Source of the DNA: Halodesulfovibrio marinisediminis DSM 17456 | GTDB lineage: Bacteria; Desulfobacterota; Desulfovibrionia; Desulfovibrionales; Desulfovibrionaceae | DNA length: 64,000 nucleotides | Direction of reading: 5' to 3' | Assembly: GCF_900129975.1 (NCBI RefSeq) | Contig: NZ_FSRG01000003.1 | Span: 891,213-955,212, forward strand | In this document: positions 43,210 through 52,260 of the stretch, in pieces | Numbering within the stretch: position 1 is the first letter of the stretch | Layout: the number at the start of each line of letters is the position of its first letter | Notes under the pieces: generated by a model | Seen by the model: the letters and a program-made list of their open reading frames with translations, nothing else | What the model was told of the DNA's origin: nothing | Databases searched by the model: none | Translations under genes and position numbers: made by a program

Positions 43210-44406
43210 ATGTTAACAACTGCCTTGCTCGCAATGGGTTTTCTCCTTTCCCCCAGAGCCTTTATGATTACAGGAAGCGGTATCGGACTGGCTGGGAACT
43301 GGTATTTTTTAGTCACCGCATTTCTTCTTGCAACACATATAGCCACTATTCCTCCACGTACTCCCAATCGTAAAAGCACCAACGCAGATGCACTAGAATC
43401 ATTTGGATATGGTATCCGCTTTTTCTCACTAGTTTTCTTTTCATGTTCAATACTGGGGATTGCGGGCTATGCTTTCAACGAAGTCTTCCTATACTGGTTT
43501 CCCAACTTCCTTTTCAGTTTCATCATACTGACGTGCTCTTTTTTCACCAGTTTGGCACCTTCCTGCAAGGCAAGGAAAATACAACTCATTGCAATCATCA
43601 CGATACTTATCGGTATCGTTTTTCTCTCTGTTGCGGCACTATGGGCTCCATCTCCCAAGGAATCGAATTCACCTAACTTCTTTTTGCCGTATGGATCATC
43701 TCCTTTCTCCGAAGGGCTCTTTTTCATGGCCCCTCTTTTGATTGGTTATGAACTCTATGCTTCATCTTCCACCAAGGACAAATTTACAGGTTCTTCATAC
43801 GCTCTGGCTCTGACCATGGCAGCATTATTCCTGTCCATTTTCGCCTACGCCGCACTGAGCATTTCCGGTACAGAAAAATTGGCCGATTCGACTGTCCCTT
43901 ATATGATCGGCGCCAAAAAGATACTCGGTCAAAACGGACGATATATAATGGGAGGAATCATCATCCTAGGCAGTTATGTTGCCTTCAATACAATTCTCTT
44001 GTTTCTCAAAGCCCCATTCATCACACTTATGGACTTCCATCTTTCAGCTCAACTTTCCAGTAGCAATTTAGGAAAGCAAGCTGTTGCGACAACCGTTCCA
44101 GCTCTGACGGTTTCTATTCTTCTCCTCCGAGGTTATGCCGGCGAACCAATTACCGAATCATATATTGCTGGAGGCTTCGCCCTTTGGTTTGTGTTCTATG
44201 GATTGTCCACAATAGTTTCGGTAATAAACACGGACTTACTTATTGCCAAGCTATTCAAAATAGTTGGTACTTCTTCATGCTTATACCTCGCGTATGCAGT
44301 ATTAAAGATGTCTGAAGCCCCTCTCAAAGGACTCATCGTGGCTGGTGTCGTCTCGATTGTCATTGCAGCATTGGGCATAATAGGCAGGAAGATGTTGTTA
44401 CCCTAA
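43210..44406 (+). CDS. APC-superfamily amino acid/amine permease-like protein
   Basis: 398 residues, about 11 hydrophobic helices. It opens with LLSPRAFMITGSGIGLAG, resembling the glycine-rich first helix of APC transporters. At 398 residues it is slightly short for the group. The substrate is not predictable; it is followed by the rhodanese gene (45 nt), with which it may be co-transcribed. GAGGT precedes ATG 43210. It could instead be described as an amino-acid permease of an uncharacterised subgroup. Confidence 0.7.
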   Translation: MLTTALLAMGFLLSPRAFMITGSGIGLAGNWYFLVTAFLLATHIATIPPRTPNRKSTNADALESFGYGIRFFSLVFFSCSILGIAGYAFNEVFLYWFPNFLFSFIILTCSFFTSLAPSCKARKIQLIAIITILIGIVFLSVAALWAPSPKESNSPNFFLPYGSSPFSEGLFFMAPLLIGYELYASSSTKDKFTGSSYALALTMAALFLSIFAYAALSISGTEKLADSTVPYMIGAKKILGQNGRYIMGGIIILGSYVAFNTILLFLKAPFITLMDFHLSAQLSSSNLGKQAVATTVPALTVSILLLRGYAGEPITESYIAGGFALWFVFYGLSTIVSVINTDLLIAKLFKIVGTSSCLYLAYAVLKMSEAPLKGLIVAGVVSIVIAALGIIGRKMLLP

Positions 44407-44451
44407 GAAGATATGATACAATGAAAAACAAATGTTCATAGAGAGGTTACT

Positions 44452-44844
44452 ATGAAAGCAATTAAATTAGCCGGCTTTATCCTAATGATCTTAGCATTTG
44501 TAGCTACGGCATTTGCCGAGGGCGTTCAACGGATAGACAAAGATGCTTTAAAGGAAAATATGGGGTCCTACATCATTGTAGATTTCCGCACTGGATCAGA
44601 CTGGAAAGGAAGTGAATTTAAGATACTGGGAGCTGTTCGCCCCAAAGGAAACATTGTGGATTTTGCCAAAAGCAAAGGTTGGGCAAAAGATGCAAAAATC
44701 GTTTTTTACTGTGCCTGACCGAATGAATCTACAAGCGCCCGGGAGGCGCAAAAATTGATCAATGCAGGGTACACAAACGTTTTCGCCCTGGTTGGCGGCT
44801 GGAACGACTGGTATAGAAACAAGTACCCTGTAGAAGAAAAATAG
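44452..44844 (+). CDS. Exported rhodanese-like protein with in-frame TGA (candidate selenoprotein)
   Basis: Signal peptide (MKAIKLAGFILMILAFVATAFA), then a single rhodanese domain: IIVDFRTGSDWKGSEF, active-site Cys87 in VFYCA, then TGA at codon 89 (44716-44718), and PNESTSAREAQKL, FALVGGWNDWYRNKYP to a TAG at 44842. The reading frame and homology continue through the TGA, and family members often have YCxCPNExTS, so the TGA replaces a second Cys next to the nucleophile. A hairpin GCGCC-CGGGA-GGCGC begins 16 nt after the TGA, in the place expected for a bacterial SECIS element, with GG in the loop. A nonsense mutation is the alternative. GAGG precedes ATG 44452. Function: periplasmic sulfur or polysulfide transfer, inferred. 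Confidence 0.7.
44735..44749 (+). promoter_or_regulatory. Candidate bacterial SECIS hairpin
   Basis: GCGCC and GGCGC pair around a CGGGA loop, starting 16 nt after the in-frame TGA of the rhodanese gene. Bacterial SECIS elements are short stem-loops just 3' of UGA with a G-containing apical loop bound by SelB. This is a positional and structural match only. Confidence 0.5.
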
Positions 44845-44936
44845 GGCAAAGTCGAAGGTAAAATAAGTCCGTGCACTTGACGACACTATCTAAATCAAAA
44901 CAACTCAAGCACAAAATATTTTTTTACCAACTAACT

Positions 44937-45107
44937 CGCCCTAGCTTTGTAGATATTCTTGAATTAGCGATCGTCGATTTAAAAGAATATGGTGATCAGA
45001 TGATCGAAGTTGGAAGAATTAACAAAGACGTTCCATAGGTGATTAAAACGTCTTTGATAGCGCGTTGCGGCTCTTATGGTAACTTAGAAAGTCTACAAAG
45101 CTAGGGC
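44937..45107. mobile_element. MITE-like element with 17-bp terminal inverted repeats
   Basis: CGCCCTAGCTTTGTAGA (44937-44953) and its exact reverse complement (45091-45107) bracket 171 bp. Inside is a second inverted repeat (AAAGACGTT / AACGTCTTT). There is no transposase and no clear target duplication. An open frame (GTG 44871 to 45038) runs into it but has no recognised domain. Nothing else is supported in 44845-45247. Confidence 0.55.
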
Positions 45108-45247
45108 GATTCATATGTCAGGCTCCATGCAGTATAACAGTTGTTCTCCACAAAAAAATTTTCTATTTGTAGGGAGCATCCAACCATCTCTTTTCTAACA
45201 TGGGTGGTTGTGGTGAACAGGCGCTCCATTTTTTATGCTAGGATCAA

Positions 45248-47206
45248 TTAGCTTTTAATAAGTTTAAGAAAATTATTTCGCGCTTGATCGTTTCCGATAA
45301 TTGCAATCAGGTCTTCATCCAAAAGGACACAATTCGCGTCGGGATTACTTAGCAGCTCTTCATTTCTAACAACACCAACAATAGAAGCACCGGTCCGTTT
45401 TCTAATATTACTTTCCCCGATTGAATGATTTGCCAGTGAGCTCTCTTTAGATAACCTTACCCATTGCAAATCAAATTGCCGCTCAGCGCCACGTAACTGG
45501 GATAAGACTTTGTAATTTTGTTTTTGAGTGAATAGGTCAGAATATAGCTCTTGGCGTACTTTTTCTGTTTGGTATTGAATTTCTGTCAGGGGCACGTCCA
45601 AATACTGAAGGGCTTGCCGAACGATTTCCAGACTCCCTTCCAAATCTGGTAATACAGCTTCTGATACACCCAGCTCCTTCATAACCTTAAAATCATCATA
45701 TCCTGCAGAGCGCACAATAATTTCCAGTCGTTCATTTATCTTTTTGGCTAATTTGACAGCTGACTGACTTGTAACACAATCAGAGACTGTTACCACTAAA
45801 AGAGCCGCTGAGCTGACTCCCGCCGCCTCCAGAACTATCTCTTGATCCGCATCACCATAAACTGCTGCTATATCAGCCTGTTTCAATTCTTCAAAACGTT
45901 TTTGATCAAACTCCACCACAACGTGAGTTTGATTTAAGCGTTTCAAGATTTGAGCCGTTTGAAAACCAATCCGTCCACCTCCAAGTATTACCACGTGATT
46001 TGCTAATTTTTCTTGAGGTAAATTGTAGGTAGTAAGCTTTTCATGGCGAAACCACCGTTGTCTGAATCTATAGAGAGGAGCAGTCAATCCCGAAACTACC
46101 GGAGTTAACGCCATAGATAGTATTGTTACGGTAAGGACAAGTGAATAAACCTCGTTTGTTATTGATGCTGTTGAAACCCCCAGTCGTGCAAGCACAAAGG
46201 CAAATTCACCTACTTGAAAAAGTCCCAACCCAACAGCTAGAGGTACAACATTTCTGTATTTAAAAAGAATTGAAATTGTAGCAAAAATAAGCCCTTTTCC
46301 TATACAAATAATAACCAACAGCTTTATTACGGATGAAAAATTATCAACCAAAAACATCGGGTCGAACAACATGCCGACTGAGGAGAAAAATAAGAGCCCA
46401 AAAATATCCCGTAATGGAATAATGACACTCAATGCCTGATGGCCATGCTCTGATTCACTAAGAACCATACCGGCAACAAACGCACCAAACGCGAACGAAA
46501 GACCAACCATATAGGTCAAGTACCCTACACCTAAACCGATTGCTGTAATCGCCAGCAAAAATAGCTCTTTTGAACCGACACTTGCAATATGACGCAACAA
46601 CCAAGGAAGCAGACGTGTACCGAGAACAATCATTACTGAAAGAAAGCCAATAGCTTTTAGTGCAGCAAAACCAAGTTTTGGCAAGCCAAGCACAGGGTCA
46701 TTCAGTTCCGGCAAAGCAATCATCAAAGGAACAACTGCCAAATCTTGGACTATAAGTATCCCTACCATTACTCTACTAGATAGCGTCCCCATCCATCCTT
46801 GGTTCATCAAGGTCTTCAAAATAACCATAGTACTTGAGAATGAGACAAGCGCTCCAAGCCAGACTGAAGATTTCCAGTCGAGCCCCATAAGTTGCCCAGC
46901 CCAATAACCAAGGGCAATAGTTGCCAACATCTGTATTGGAGTTCCTATTAATGCAATTTTCTTTACTGGTTTTAAATCCTTAAAAGAGAATTCCAAACCT
47001 AAAGCAAAAAGCAGTAAGGCAATCCCAATCTCAGCAAGAAGTTCAATTTCGTGAACATCAGAGATAGTATATCCGCTTGTATAAGGCCCAAGGAACACCC
47101 CTGCCAGAATATACCCTAGGATCAAAGGTTGCTTTAAACGTTGGGCGACTAACCCAAAAAAAAACGCAAAAACAACAATGAGAATTATATCAGTGGCGAG
47201 CCCCAT
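45248..47206 (-). CDS. KefB/RosB-type cation:proton antiporter (CPA2) with TrkA domains
   Basis: 652 residues. N-terminal Na+/H+ exchanger domain (about 1-385) with 12-13 helices, including [12 protein letters not shown] and [14 protein letters not shown]. This is followed by a Rossmann TrkA-N domain (about 400-515: [29 protein letters not shown]) and a TrkA-C domain (about 575-650). It exports K+ or Na+ for protons, gated by the nucleotide-binding domain. AGGAAG precedes ATG 47206. Monocistronic in this context. Confidence 0.92.
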   Translation of the reverse strand: MGLATDIILIVVFAFFFGLVAQRLKQPLILGYILAGVFLGPYTSGYTISDVHEIELLAEIGIALLLFALGLEFSFKDLKPVKKIALIGTPIQMLATIALGYWAGQLMGLDWKSSVWLGALVSFSSTMVILKTLMNQGWMGTLSSRVMVGILIVQDLAVVPLMIALPELNDPVLGLPKLGFAALKAIGFLSVMIVLGTRLLPWLLRHIASVGSKELFLLAITAIGLGVGYLTYMVGLSFAFGAFVAGMVLSESEHGHQALSVIIPLRDIFGLLFFSSVGMLFDPMFLVDNFSSVIKLLVIICIGKGLIFATISILFKYRNVVPLAVGLGLFQVGEFAFVLARLGVSTASITNEVYSLVLTVTILSMALTPVVSGLTAPLYRFRQRWFRHEKLTTYNLPQEKLANHVVILGGGRIGFQTAQILKRLNQTHVVVEFDQKRFEELKQADIAAVYGDADQEIVLEAAGVSSAALLVVTVSDCVTSQSAVKLAKKINERLEIIVRSAGYDDFKVMKELGVSEAVLPDLEGSLEIVRQALQYLDVPLTEIQYQTEKVRQELYSDLFTQKQNYKVLSQLRGAERQFDLQWVRLSKESSLANHSIGESNIRKRTGASIVGVVRNEELLSNPDANCVLLDEDLIAIIGNDQARNNFLKLIKS

Positions 47207-47490
47207 TACGTTACTTCCTCATTAATAATTAAGTAGCCAGTAATTAACCAACGACTGTTACAGCTGGCTCATGGCATCATAATAAATTTTCACGATTACC
47301 ACTCATAAAATAAGTACTATTTTCAGAATCCAAATAGCAAGAATAACACCCTATCAATTTAAACTTTTCCAATTCAATTCATTAGTTATGGAAAAAATAC
47401 AATTGATAAACAGTGTTCGACCCCCTCTTTTCCAATTCAAACACTATCTTAGCATATTCTTTTACCCACTCTACGTAACCCCAACCGCTC

Positions 47491-47654
47491 AAGAGGTAAG
47501 CGATGTTACAGGCATTCCAGTTGGAACACTCAACGTCTGGCGCTGTCGCAAGCAGGACCCGCGATATGTAAAAGTCCCAAAAGGCGTATTCTACAGACCG
47601 GACACGTTGAAGAAGTATTTCGAATCGTGTGAGGTTCGGACGGTTGATATGTAA
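47491..47654 (+). pseudogene. Small HTH (excisionase-like) gene remnant
   Basis: QEVSDVTGIPVGTLNVWRCR followed by GVFYRPDTLKKYFESCEVRT and a stop forms a compact HTH of the AlpA/MerR-like excisionase type. The frame is open further back to 47388 but that part is unlike any HTH N-terminus, so the true 5' end appears lost. Its 3' end is the source of the dispersed repeat copies A-D. Confidence 0.55.
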
Positions 47655-47814
47655 AAAAAGCTCTCTGCTAGTTAGTGGGGAGCCTTTGGTTATGGAAGCA
47701 GGCAGTAAACGACCATCGAACAAAAACGCATCGTTATCTTTCACTATCTTAATTAGCATTGACTCCAGCAAATTTTAATGCAGAGTAATAGACATGGAAA
47801 AGGAAAGTGATTTC

Positions 47815-48273
47815 ATGCGCAAAAAGAATAAATATATAATTTTAACAGTACCATACTTATCTCTTGCTGTAATTATGCAAAGCAATGATTCTGAAGCCTG
47901 TTCGCGCATTGTTGTTGATACTCCACATCATGGGCGTATCGTCTCGCGTACCCTTGATTGGTCAAAAGAGTTAGGAGAAATCGCTGAGGTATTCGTGTAG
48001 GGCAAAAACGGACTACACGAAACAAGTCTGGCCATTATGTCAATCCGGCCACATGGACAGTCAAATATCAAACCTTAAGTTTCATCGAACCAAAGGTGTT
48101 CGAATGCTCCACTTCCGAAGCTATCAACGATAAAGGACTTCCTGCGTCCGTCCTGCATATGGCTTGCTCCGAAAAATTCCAACAAAAACATAGCGTTAAC
48201 ATAGAACCTGCGGTCAACTTACAGAACTTAGTTAGCTATCTGGTAGAAAATTATGTTTCTGTTCAGGAAGCTT
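47815..48273 (+). pseudogene. Truncated, frameshifted choloylglycine hydrolase copy
   Basis: It matches the start of the intact gene at 40566 (MRKKNKY signal, SEACSRIVVDTPHHG, SRTLDWSKELGEIAEV). A one-base deletion near 47993 (GGTATTCGTGTAGGG versus GGTATCCGGCGTAGG) makes an early stop. Homology resumes in another frame to 48273 and then ends. It cannot make an active enzyme. Confidence 0.85.
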
Positions 48274-48441
48274 ACGCTCTAAATTGTTCCCCAAAAGCAA
48301 TACGTTGAGAGCTTAGAATTTGCCCCCTGAGAATTATGGAAGGCAAGAAAGAATCGATGTTCTAAGGTAAAAAATGAGTTAGGTCTTGAGAAACGGGCAA
48401 CACCTTTTGAAGCTACCGTTAAAGAAAATTCGGAAGAACTT

Positions 48442-48864
48442 ATGCAAGACGAAGAGCTTGCCACTTATCTTGAGAAAGTACATGCAATATATTCCGGAGA
48501 GGTAAGCGAAATAAAGCAATCAACAATAGACCCTGATAGTAAAATTAATTTTCTAGGTAAAGAGCTTGAACTTATGGCGGACTTCAGATTGGGTGAATTG
48601 AAAAAAAGTCAAACAATTAAAACACTGCAAGATATTCAAGCTGAAATGGTTCTCGAGAAAGAAAAATTAGATGCGCAATTGATTGAAAAAAACATCTCAA
48701 CCGTTCATTATGCTGACCAAGTGAATGCCAACATTTTGAAGTTTCTCAATGAGAGTAAAAAGAATTTAGGAGAAGAAGCCTATATAAAATTGTTTGGAAT
48801 GGCTTCGGATACTATTTTCCAGATTGTAGATCCTAAAATTCTTGCCCAGTATCACCAAGATTAA
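48442..48864 (+). CDS. Helical protein of unknown function (pair member 1)
   Basis: 140 residues, strongly helical and charged, with no signal peptide: LATYLEKVHAIYSGEVSEIK, LELMADFRLGELKKSQTIK, EAYIKLFGMASDTIF. No family is recognised. GGAAG precedes ATG 48442, although the frame is open about 30 codons further upstream without a start, so a 5' truncation is possible. The protein downstream (48930) has a similar plan, suggesting diverged paralogues. Confidence 0.55.
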   Translation: MQDEELATYLEKVHAIYSGEVSEIKQSTIDPDSKINFLGKELELMADFRLGELKKSQTIKTLQDIQAEMVLEKEKLDAQLIEKNISTVHYADQVNANILKFLNESKKNLGEEAYIKLFGMASDTIFQIVDPKILAQYHQD

Positions 48865-48929
48865 TTTATACATGTATCAACAGCTAACCATATTGCAGAG
48901 ATAGAGCTTAATTTCTAACCAAGGTTAAC

Positions 48930-49343
48930 ATGCACAATAAACGTATGAGTGAAGAAGAGTACAATAAACGTATAGCAGAACTGCTCGATAAAATTCAGTC
49001 TACGTCGTCAGCTAACGAAGACAACGATCAATTATTTCAAAGATACAGGCGAGCAGAGTTTGATCTTATGGTCGAATATCGTCTTGGAGCCGACTTTTCC
49101 AGAGATAAATGGGAAAAATTGCGAGCCGTCCATGATCAACTGATGGAAAAGGTTGAAAAATTGAGACGCGCACATGCTGAGGGAAAGCTCAATCAAAGAC
49201 AGTTGCTCTCTAAAATTCAGGATTTCTCGTTTGAAATGAAAAAACAATACTCAAAATTTCTGACTGAAGAAGAGGTAATGTTATTGCTTGGCAAAGAGCA
49301 GCAAAATATTCCGTTTTTTACATACGATGCAGATAATTCGTAG
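48930..49343 (+). CDS. Helical protein of unknown function (pair member 2)
   Basis: 137 residues: NKRIAELLDKIQSTSSANED, AEFDLMVEYRLGADFSRDKW, KLNQRQLLSKIQDFSFEMKK, LTEEEVMLLLGKEQQ. It shares with the preceding gene a central FDLM/LELM-x-x-[EF]RLG block, a long helix and a terminal EE-hydrophobic-LG block. AAGG precedes ATG 48930. No function can be given; coiled-coil adaptor or toxin-system partners are only guesses. Confidence 0.55.
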   Translation: MHNKRMSEEEYNKRIAELLDKIQSTSSANEDNDQLFQRYRRAEFDLMVEYRLGADFSRDKWEKLRAVHDQLMEKVEKLRRAHAEGKLNQRQLLSKIQDFSFEMKKQYSKFLTEEEVMLLLGKEQQNIPFFTYDADNS

Positions 49344-49443
49344 CCTGATCCTACAACAAAAAAGGAACTGCTTGATAGAACATCTTTTACAATATGAAAT
49401 GATTGATAATCCAATCCGTAGCATGGACATAATGGCAATCTAT

Positions 49444-49492
49444 CGCCGCCAGTTTATTAGTAATCGGTGGGAAACCTAATAAACTGGTGGCG
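49444..49492. terminator. Long hairpin downstream of the helical protein pair
   Basis: CGCCGCCAGTTTATTAG and CTAATAAACTGGTGGCG pair over 17 bp (one G-T) around a 15-nt loop. No T-run follows, so it may be a processing or pausing structure rather than a true terminator. Confidence 0.45.
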
Positions 49493-49548
49493 ATTCATTT
49501 TGTTGATTATAGCTCAACTGACCTTCACTTTTTTTGTGGTAGAATCAC

Positions 49549-49587
49549 AAAAAAACACCTGCGACCAAGAAGTCCCCTGGCCGCAGG
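49549..49587 (-). terminator. Terminator after the aconitase X genes
   Basis: On the minus strand CCTGCGGCCA / TGGTCGCAGG pairs around the GGGGACTTCT loop, followed by TGTTTTTTT. Confidence 0.85.
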
Positions 49588-49596
49588 ATATTATTT

Positions 49597-50022
49597 TTAC
49601 TTTGATATGATAATAGTACCAGAAGTACCGTCGATAGTAACCTCATTAGCTTGACTGAGCTCTTCCATAGCTGGCTCATCGACACATACGACTGGCATTT
49701 CTTTTTTATAAAATTCGCGCATGACCAATGGACCAGTAAGAAGAACTGTATTAGTACGAAGGTTTACTAAAGCTTTGGGAGCCTTACCGACACGAGCTAG
49801 CTCTAACAAGACTAAGCCCGCCCCACTTGATCCCTTGCCAAAAGGAAACACAAGAATTTTGTTAGCCATACACTGACCACATTGATCGCTCAACGGATCT
49901 AAAATAATACCTGTTTTGGGATCAACACCACCAATGAAGCTAAGTGGCTTCCGAGAAAACAATACTTCGCCTGTAACTTTCCCTTTGATTACTGCGTCAC
50001 ATTTGATGGTGGTTAATGCCAT
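49597..50022 (-). CDS. Aconitase X swivel (small) subunit
   Basis: 141 residues, DUF126/AcnX swivel domain. Conserved LSFIGGVDPKTGIILD and GKGSSGAGLVLLELAR match the small subunit of aconitase X enzymes. It completes the active site formed with the large subunit encoded just upstream (10-nt overlap). Two-subunit AcnX proteins include bacterial cis-3-hydroxy-L-proline dehydratase and archaeal mevalonate-5-phosphate dehydratase. Confidence 0.9.
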   Translation of the reverse strand: MALTTIKCDAVIKGKVTGEVLFSRKPLSFIGGVDPKTGIILDPLSDQCGQCMANKILVFPFGKGSSGAGLVLLELARVGKAPKALVNLRTNTVLLTGPLVMREFYKKEMPVVCVDEPAMEELSQANEVTIDGTSGTIIISK

Positions 50023-51269
50023 GATCTTGCACTCCTATGCAGTTTTCCAGCAATAGCTGTTTCAACACAATCTTCAAGACTTCCGTATACAGGCTTGATC
50101 CCACTATAAGAAAAACAGTAAGTGCTGAATTTCCCAGAGTTGCTCATGATGCCGTTGAAATTCCATTGTTCAAATGGTGAAGACATTGGGCAACCATCGG
50201 TGTAGATTTTCACACCACATCGACGCAAAGCTTCATACATTCCATTTTGTTCCATATGTTGCTTGTTGCAACGATTTGTGAATGCCCAGAATTCCATTGA
50301 AGAATGTACCTTGCGACCTGCGAAGGCTTTAATTAAACTATCACATTCTGCGTGGGAGAGGTGCGGGCAACCTACTGTAACTAAATTTATTTCTTTAGGT
50401 GTGTCATTGCTCATCCGCTCTTCAGACTCACGAAGACGCTCAGGAGTGACAATCACGACATCCTGAGGCTTCTCGCCATGGAAAGCCATTTCTCGAGTCT
50501 GTGCTTCGGGAGTTAAACCAATTAGGTGGAATAAGCCAACACCACCGGAAGAAGCGGAAGTTGCAGAGAACCGTTTAAGACCATCAATCTTGCTGTTGAG
50601 AGGCAAACCTTCCATAGCACCAATTCTGTCCCCTACTATCTCACCATGCACATATCCAAGCATGTCATAAATAGCATCATCAAGAAAATCTTCAGGTTTA
50701 AAACCTTCAAGTTTAAGAAGAACTTCAGCTTTACGGTTTTCGGTACAATGCAAGCCTTGATAAGGAACTCGACCAGTTAACCCTGCGCAAAGATCAAGTA
50801 ATCCAGCGTATCGCTCAGTACGTGCACCAATGACAGAATTCACATAATTTGTAGCATTTGACTCTGCCCAAGCAACTTGTTCTCCAAAACGCGGAACAAA
50901 ACCGGCAAAATAAGGCGCACAAGTCCATGAAGCAGAAGCCCCTAAAGATGTATGCGCTTTTTCGATCCTTTTATGGATTACATACAACTCAGGGTCAAAG
51001 CGTTGCTCTTGCCATTTTTCTAAGTCCATTAAGCAAGAATTTAAAGACGTTGGAACGCAGAACTTACCACCAAGTTCTACAAGATGTTCAGCAAACTCCA
51101 ATGCAGCAAGTCCACTGAACCAGGCACTATCGTCATGAACCATAGAAACAGAAATCATTTTTTCCGCCCCCGTGGTTTTTCCTAGCTCGGTTAGAATGCT
51201 CATTCCGATGCGCGCGGCTTCACCATAGTCTCCATTTAATAAGGCCTTGTCATAGTCCGTTAAGTACAT
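50013..51269 (-). CDS. Aconitase X catalytic (large) subunit
   Basis: About 418 residues, DUF521/AcnX catalytic domain. Blocks include YLTDYDKALLNGDYGEAAR at the start, MVHDDSAWFSG, the cysteine positions in SASWTCAPYFAG and GLHCTENRK, TVGCPHLSHAECD, and IYTDGCPMSSPF. These cysteines are candidates for the Fe-S site. The enzyme dehydrates a hydroxy acid or hydroxy amino acid. Neighbouring RidA, oxidoreductase and acyl-CoA synthetase favour a hydroxyproline-type substrate over mevalonate phosphate. The start is ATG 51269, since GGAGAAG lies nine nt upstream; 51296 is an alternative. Confidence 0.9.
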   Translation of the reverse strand: MYLTDYDKALLNGDYGEAARIGMSILTELGKTTGAEKMISVSMVHDDSAWFSGLAALEFAEHLVELGGKFCVPTSLNSCLMDLEKWQEQRFDPELYVIHKRIEKAHTSLGASASWTCAPYFAGFVPRFGEQVAWAESNATNYVNSVIGARTERYAGLLDLCAGLTGRVPYQGLHCTENRKAEVLLKLEGFKPEDFLDDAIYDMLGYVHGEIVGDRIGAMEGLPLNSKIDGLKRFSATSASSGGVGLFHLIGLTPEAQTREMAFHGEKPQDVVIVTPERLRESEERMSNDTPKEINLVTVGCPHLSHAECDSLIKAFAGRKVHSSMEFWAFTNRCNKQHMEQNGMYEALRRCGVKIYTDGCPMSSPFEQWNFNGIMSNSGKFSTYCFSYSGIKPVYGSLEDCVETAIAGKLHRSARSWH

Positions 51270-51535
51270 ATGCTTACTTCTCCTTGCATTGCACAATTAT
51301 GATATTTGATTTTCAATCTAAAAGCACGAAAGTTATTTCTTAATATTCCAAACCATTACAAGCTAAAATACTATCCTGTTATGTGTTGCTTGATAGATTT
51401 CCAGTAAACGAACGTTGTTGTTTAACAGACCTCAAGACCATTATTGTAATACGACCATTAATTATACCGTGTCGATAATACATCAAGACCTGTCTGCCGA
51501 AATAAGGTCAGTTTGCCAATAAGGTCTTAAGGAGT

Positions 51536-52260
51536 GGCAATGCCCTTCTGTAAAATACAAAGGGCATTGCCAGAGACTAAGAGGGGTATTCAAGCCTCGA
51601 CATATGCTGATTCACTCCCTGTAGACTTGTCTGCAGCGAATTATGAAATGTCACAGGAAGATAACAGACAAATATTTTCATCAATTACTAATTGTTACTT
51701 AAGGAGTGGTAATGCCCTTCTGCACCACAAAAAGGGCATTACCAGAGGCTGAGCTGGTTTACTTTCAAAAGACATCTTTGCAGCAAGTTTTTAAAGAGAT
51801 CTTAAGAACAAATACCCAGCAAGCTACTCCACCAACACGAATTTTTTCTTAAGGAGTGGTAATGCCCTTCTATGCCAGAAAAAGGGCATTACCGGAGGCT
51901 AAGAGGAGAATAAGCCTCTACTTACGCTGGTTTATTTCCAAAAGACATCTTTGCAGCGGGTTTTTAAAGAGATCTTAAGAACAAATATCCAGCACACTAC
52001 TCCACCAACACTAAATTTTTCTTAAGGATTGGTAATGCCCTTCTGCAAAGGGCATTACCGGAGGAGGCTGAGAGGAGACTAACCCTCTACTTATGCTGGT
52101 TTACTTCCAAAAGACATCTTTGCAGCGAGTTTTTAAAGAGGTCTTAAGAACAAATATCCGGCAACCAACTCCACCAACACGAATTTTTCTTAAGGAGTGG
52201 TAATGCCCTTCTGTAAAGGGCATTACCAGAGGCTACGAGGAGCTTTTAAGCCTCTACATG
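51536..52260 (-). repeat. Five-copy array: hairpin plus 3' end of the MFS gene
   Basis: Five hairpins of the type GGTAATGCCCTT-loop-AAGGGCATTACC lie at 51536-51571, 51708-51743, 51858-51893, 52031-52059 and 52199-52227 (spacings 172, 150, 173 and 168). Each is preceded by CTTAAGGAGTGG or a close variant and followed by a decayed copy of the last codons of the transporter gene at 52246. Copy 1 has GGCAATGCCC with GGGCATTGCC, a compensated pair change (C-G for T-A), so the stem is under selection or was copied as a unit. The copy at 52199 is the gene's own terminator hairpin. No gene lies in 51297-52245. Confidence 0.85.

Larger units (their letters stand above)
47491..48273 (+). repeat. 0.78-kb duplicated segment, copy D (decayed)
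   Basis: Second copy of the segment at 40241-41025: HTH tail, terminator-like hairpin and the 5' part of the hydrolase gene. It ends at the same GTTCAGGAAGCTT point and then changes to unrelated sequence. Confidence 0.85.

Noticed and set aside
44871..45038. Open frame starting GTG and entering the MITE-like element
   Set aside because: No domain and poor ribosome site; probably chance or a decayed gene end.
51536..52260. CRISPR array
   Set aside because: Units are 150-173 bp, contain gene-tail copies and lack short uniform repeats with unique spacers; no cas genes are present.
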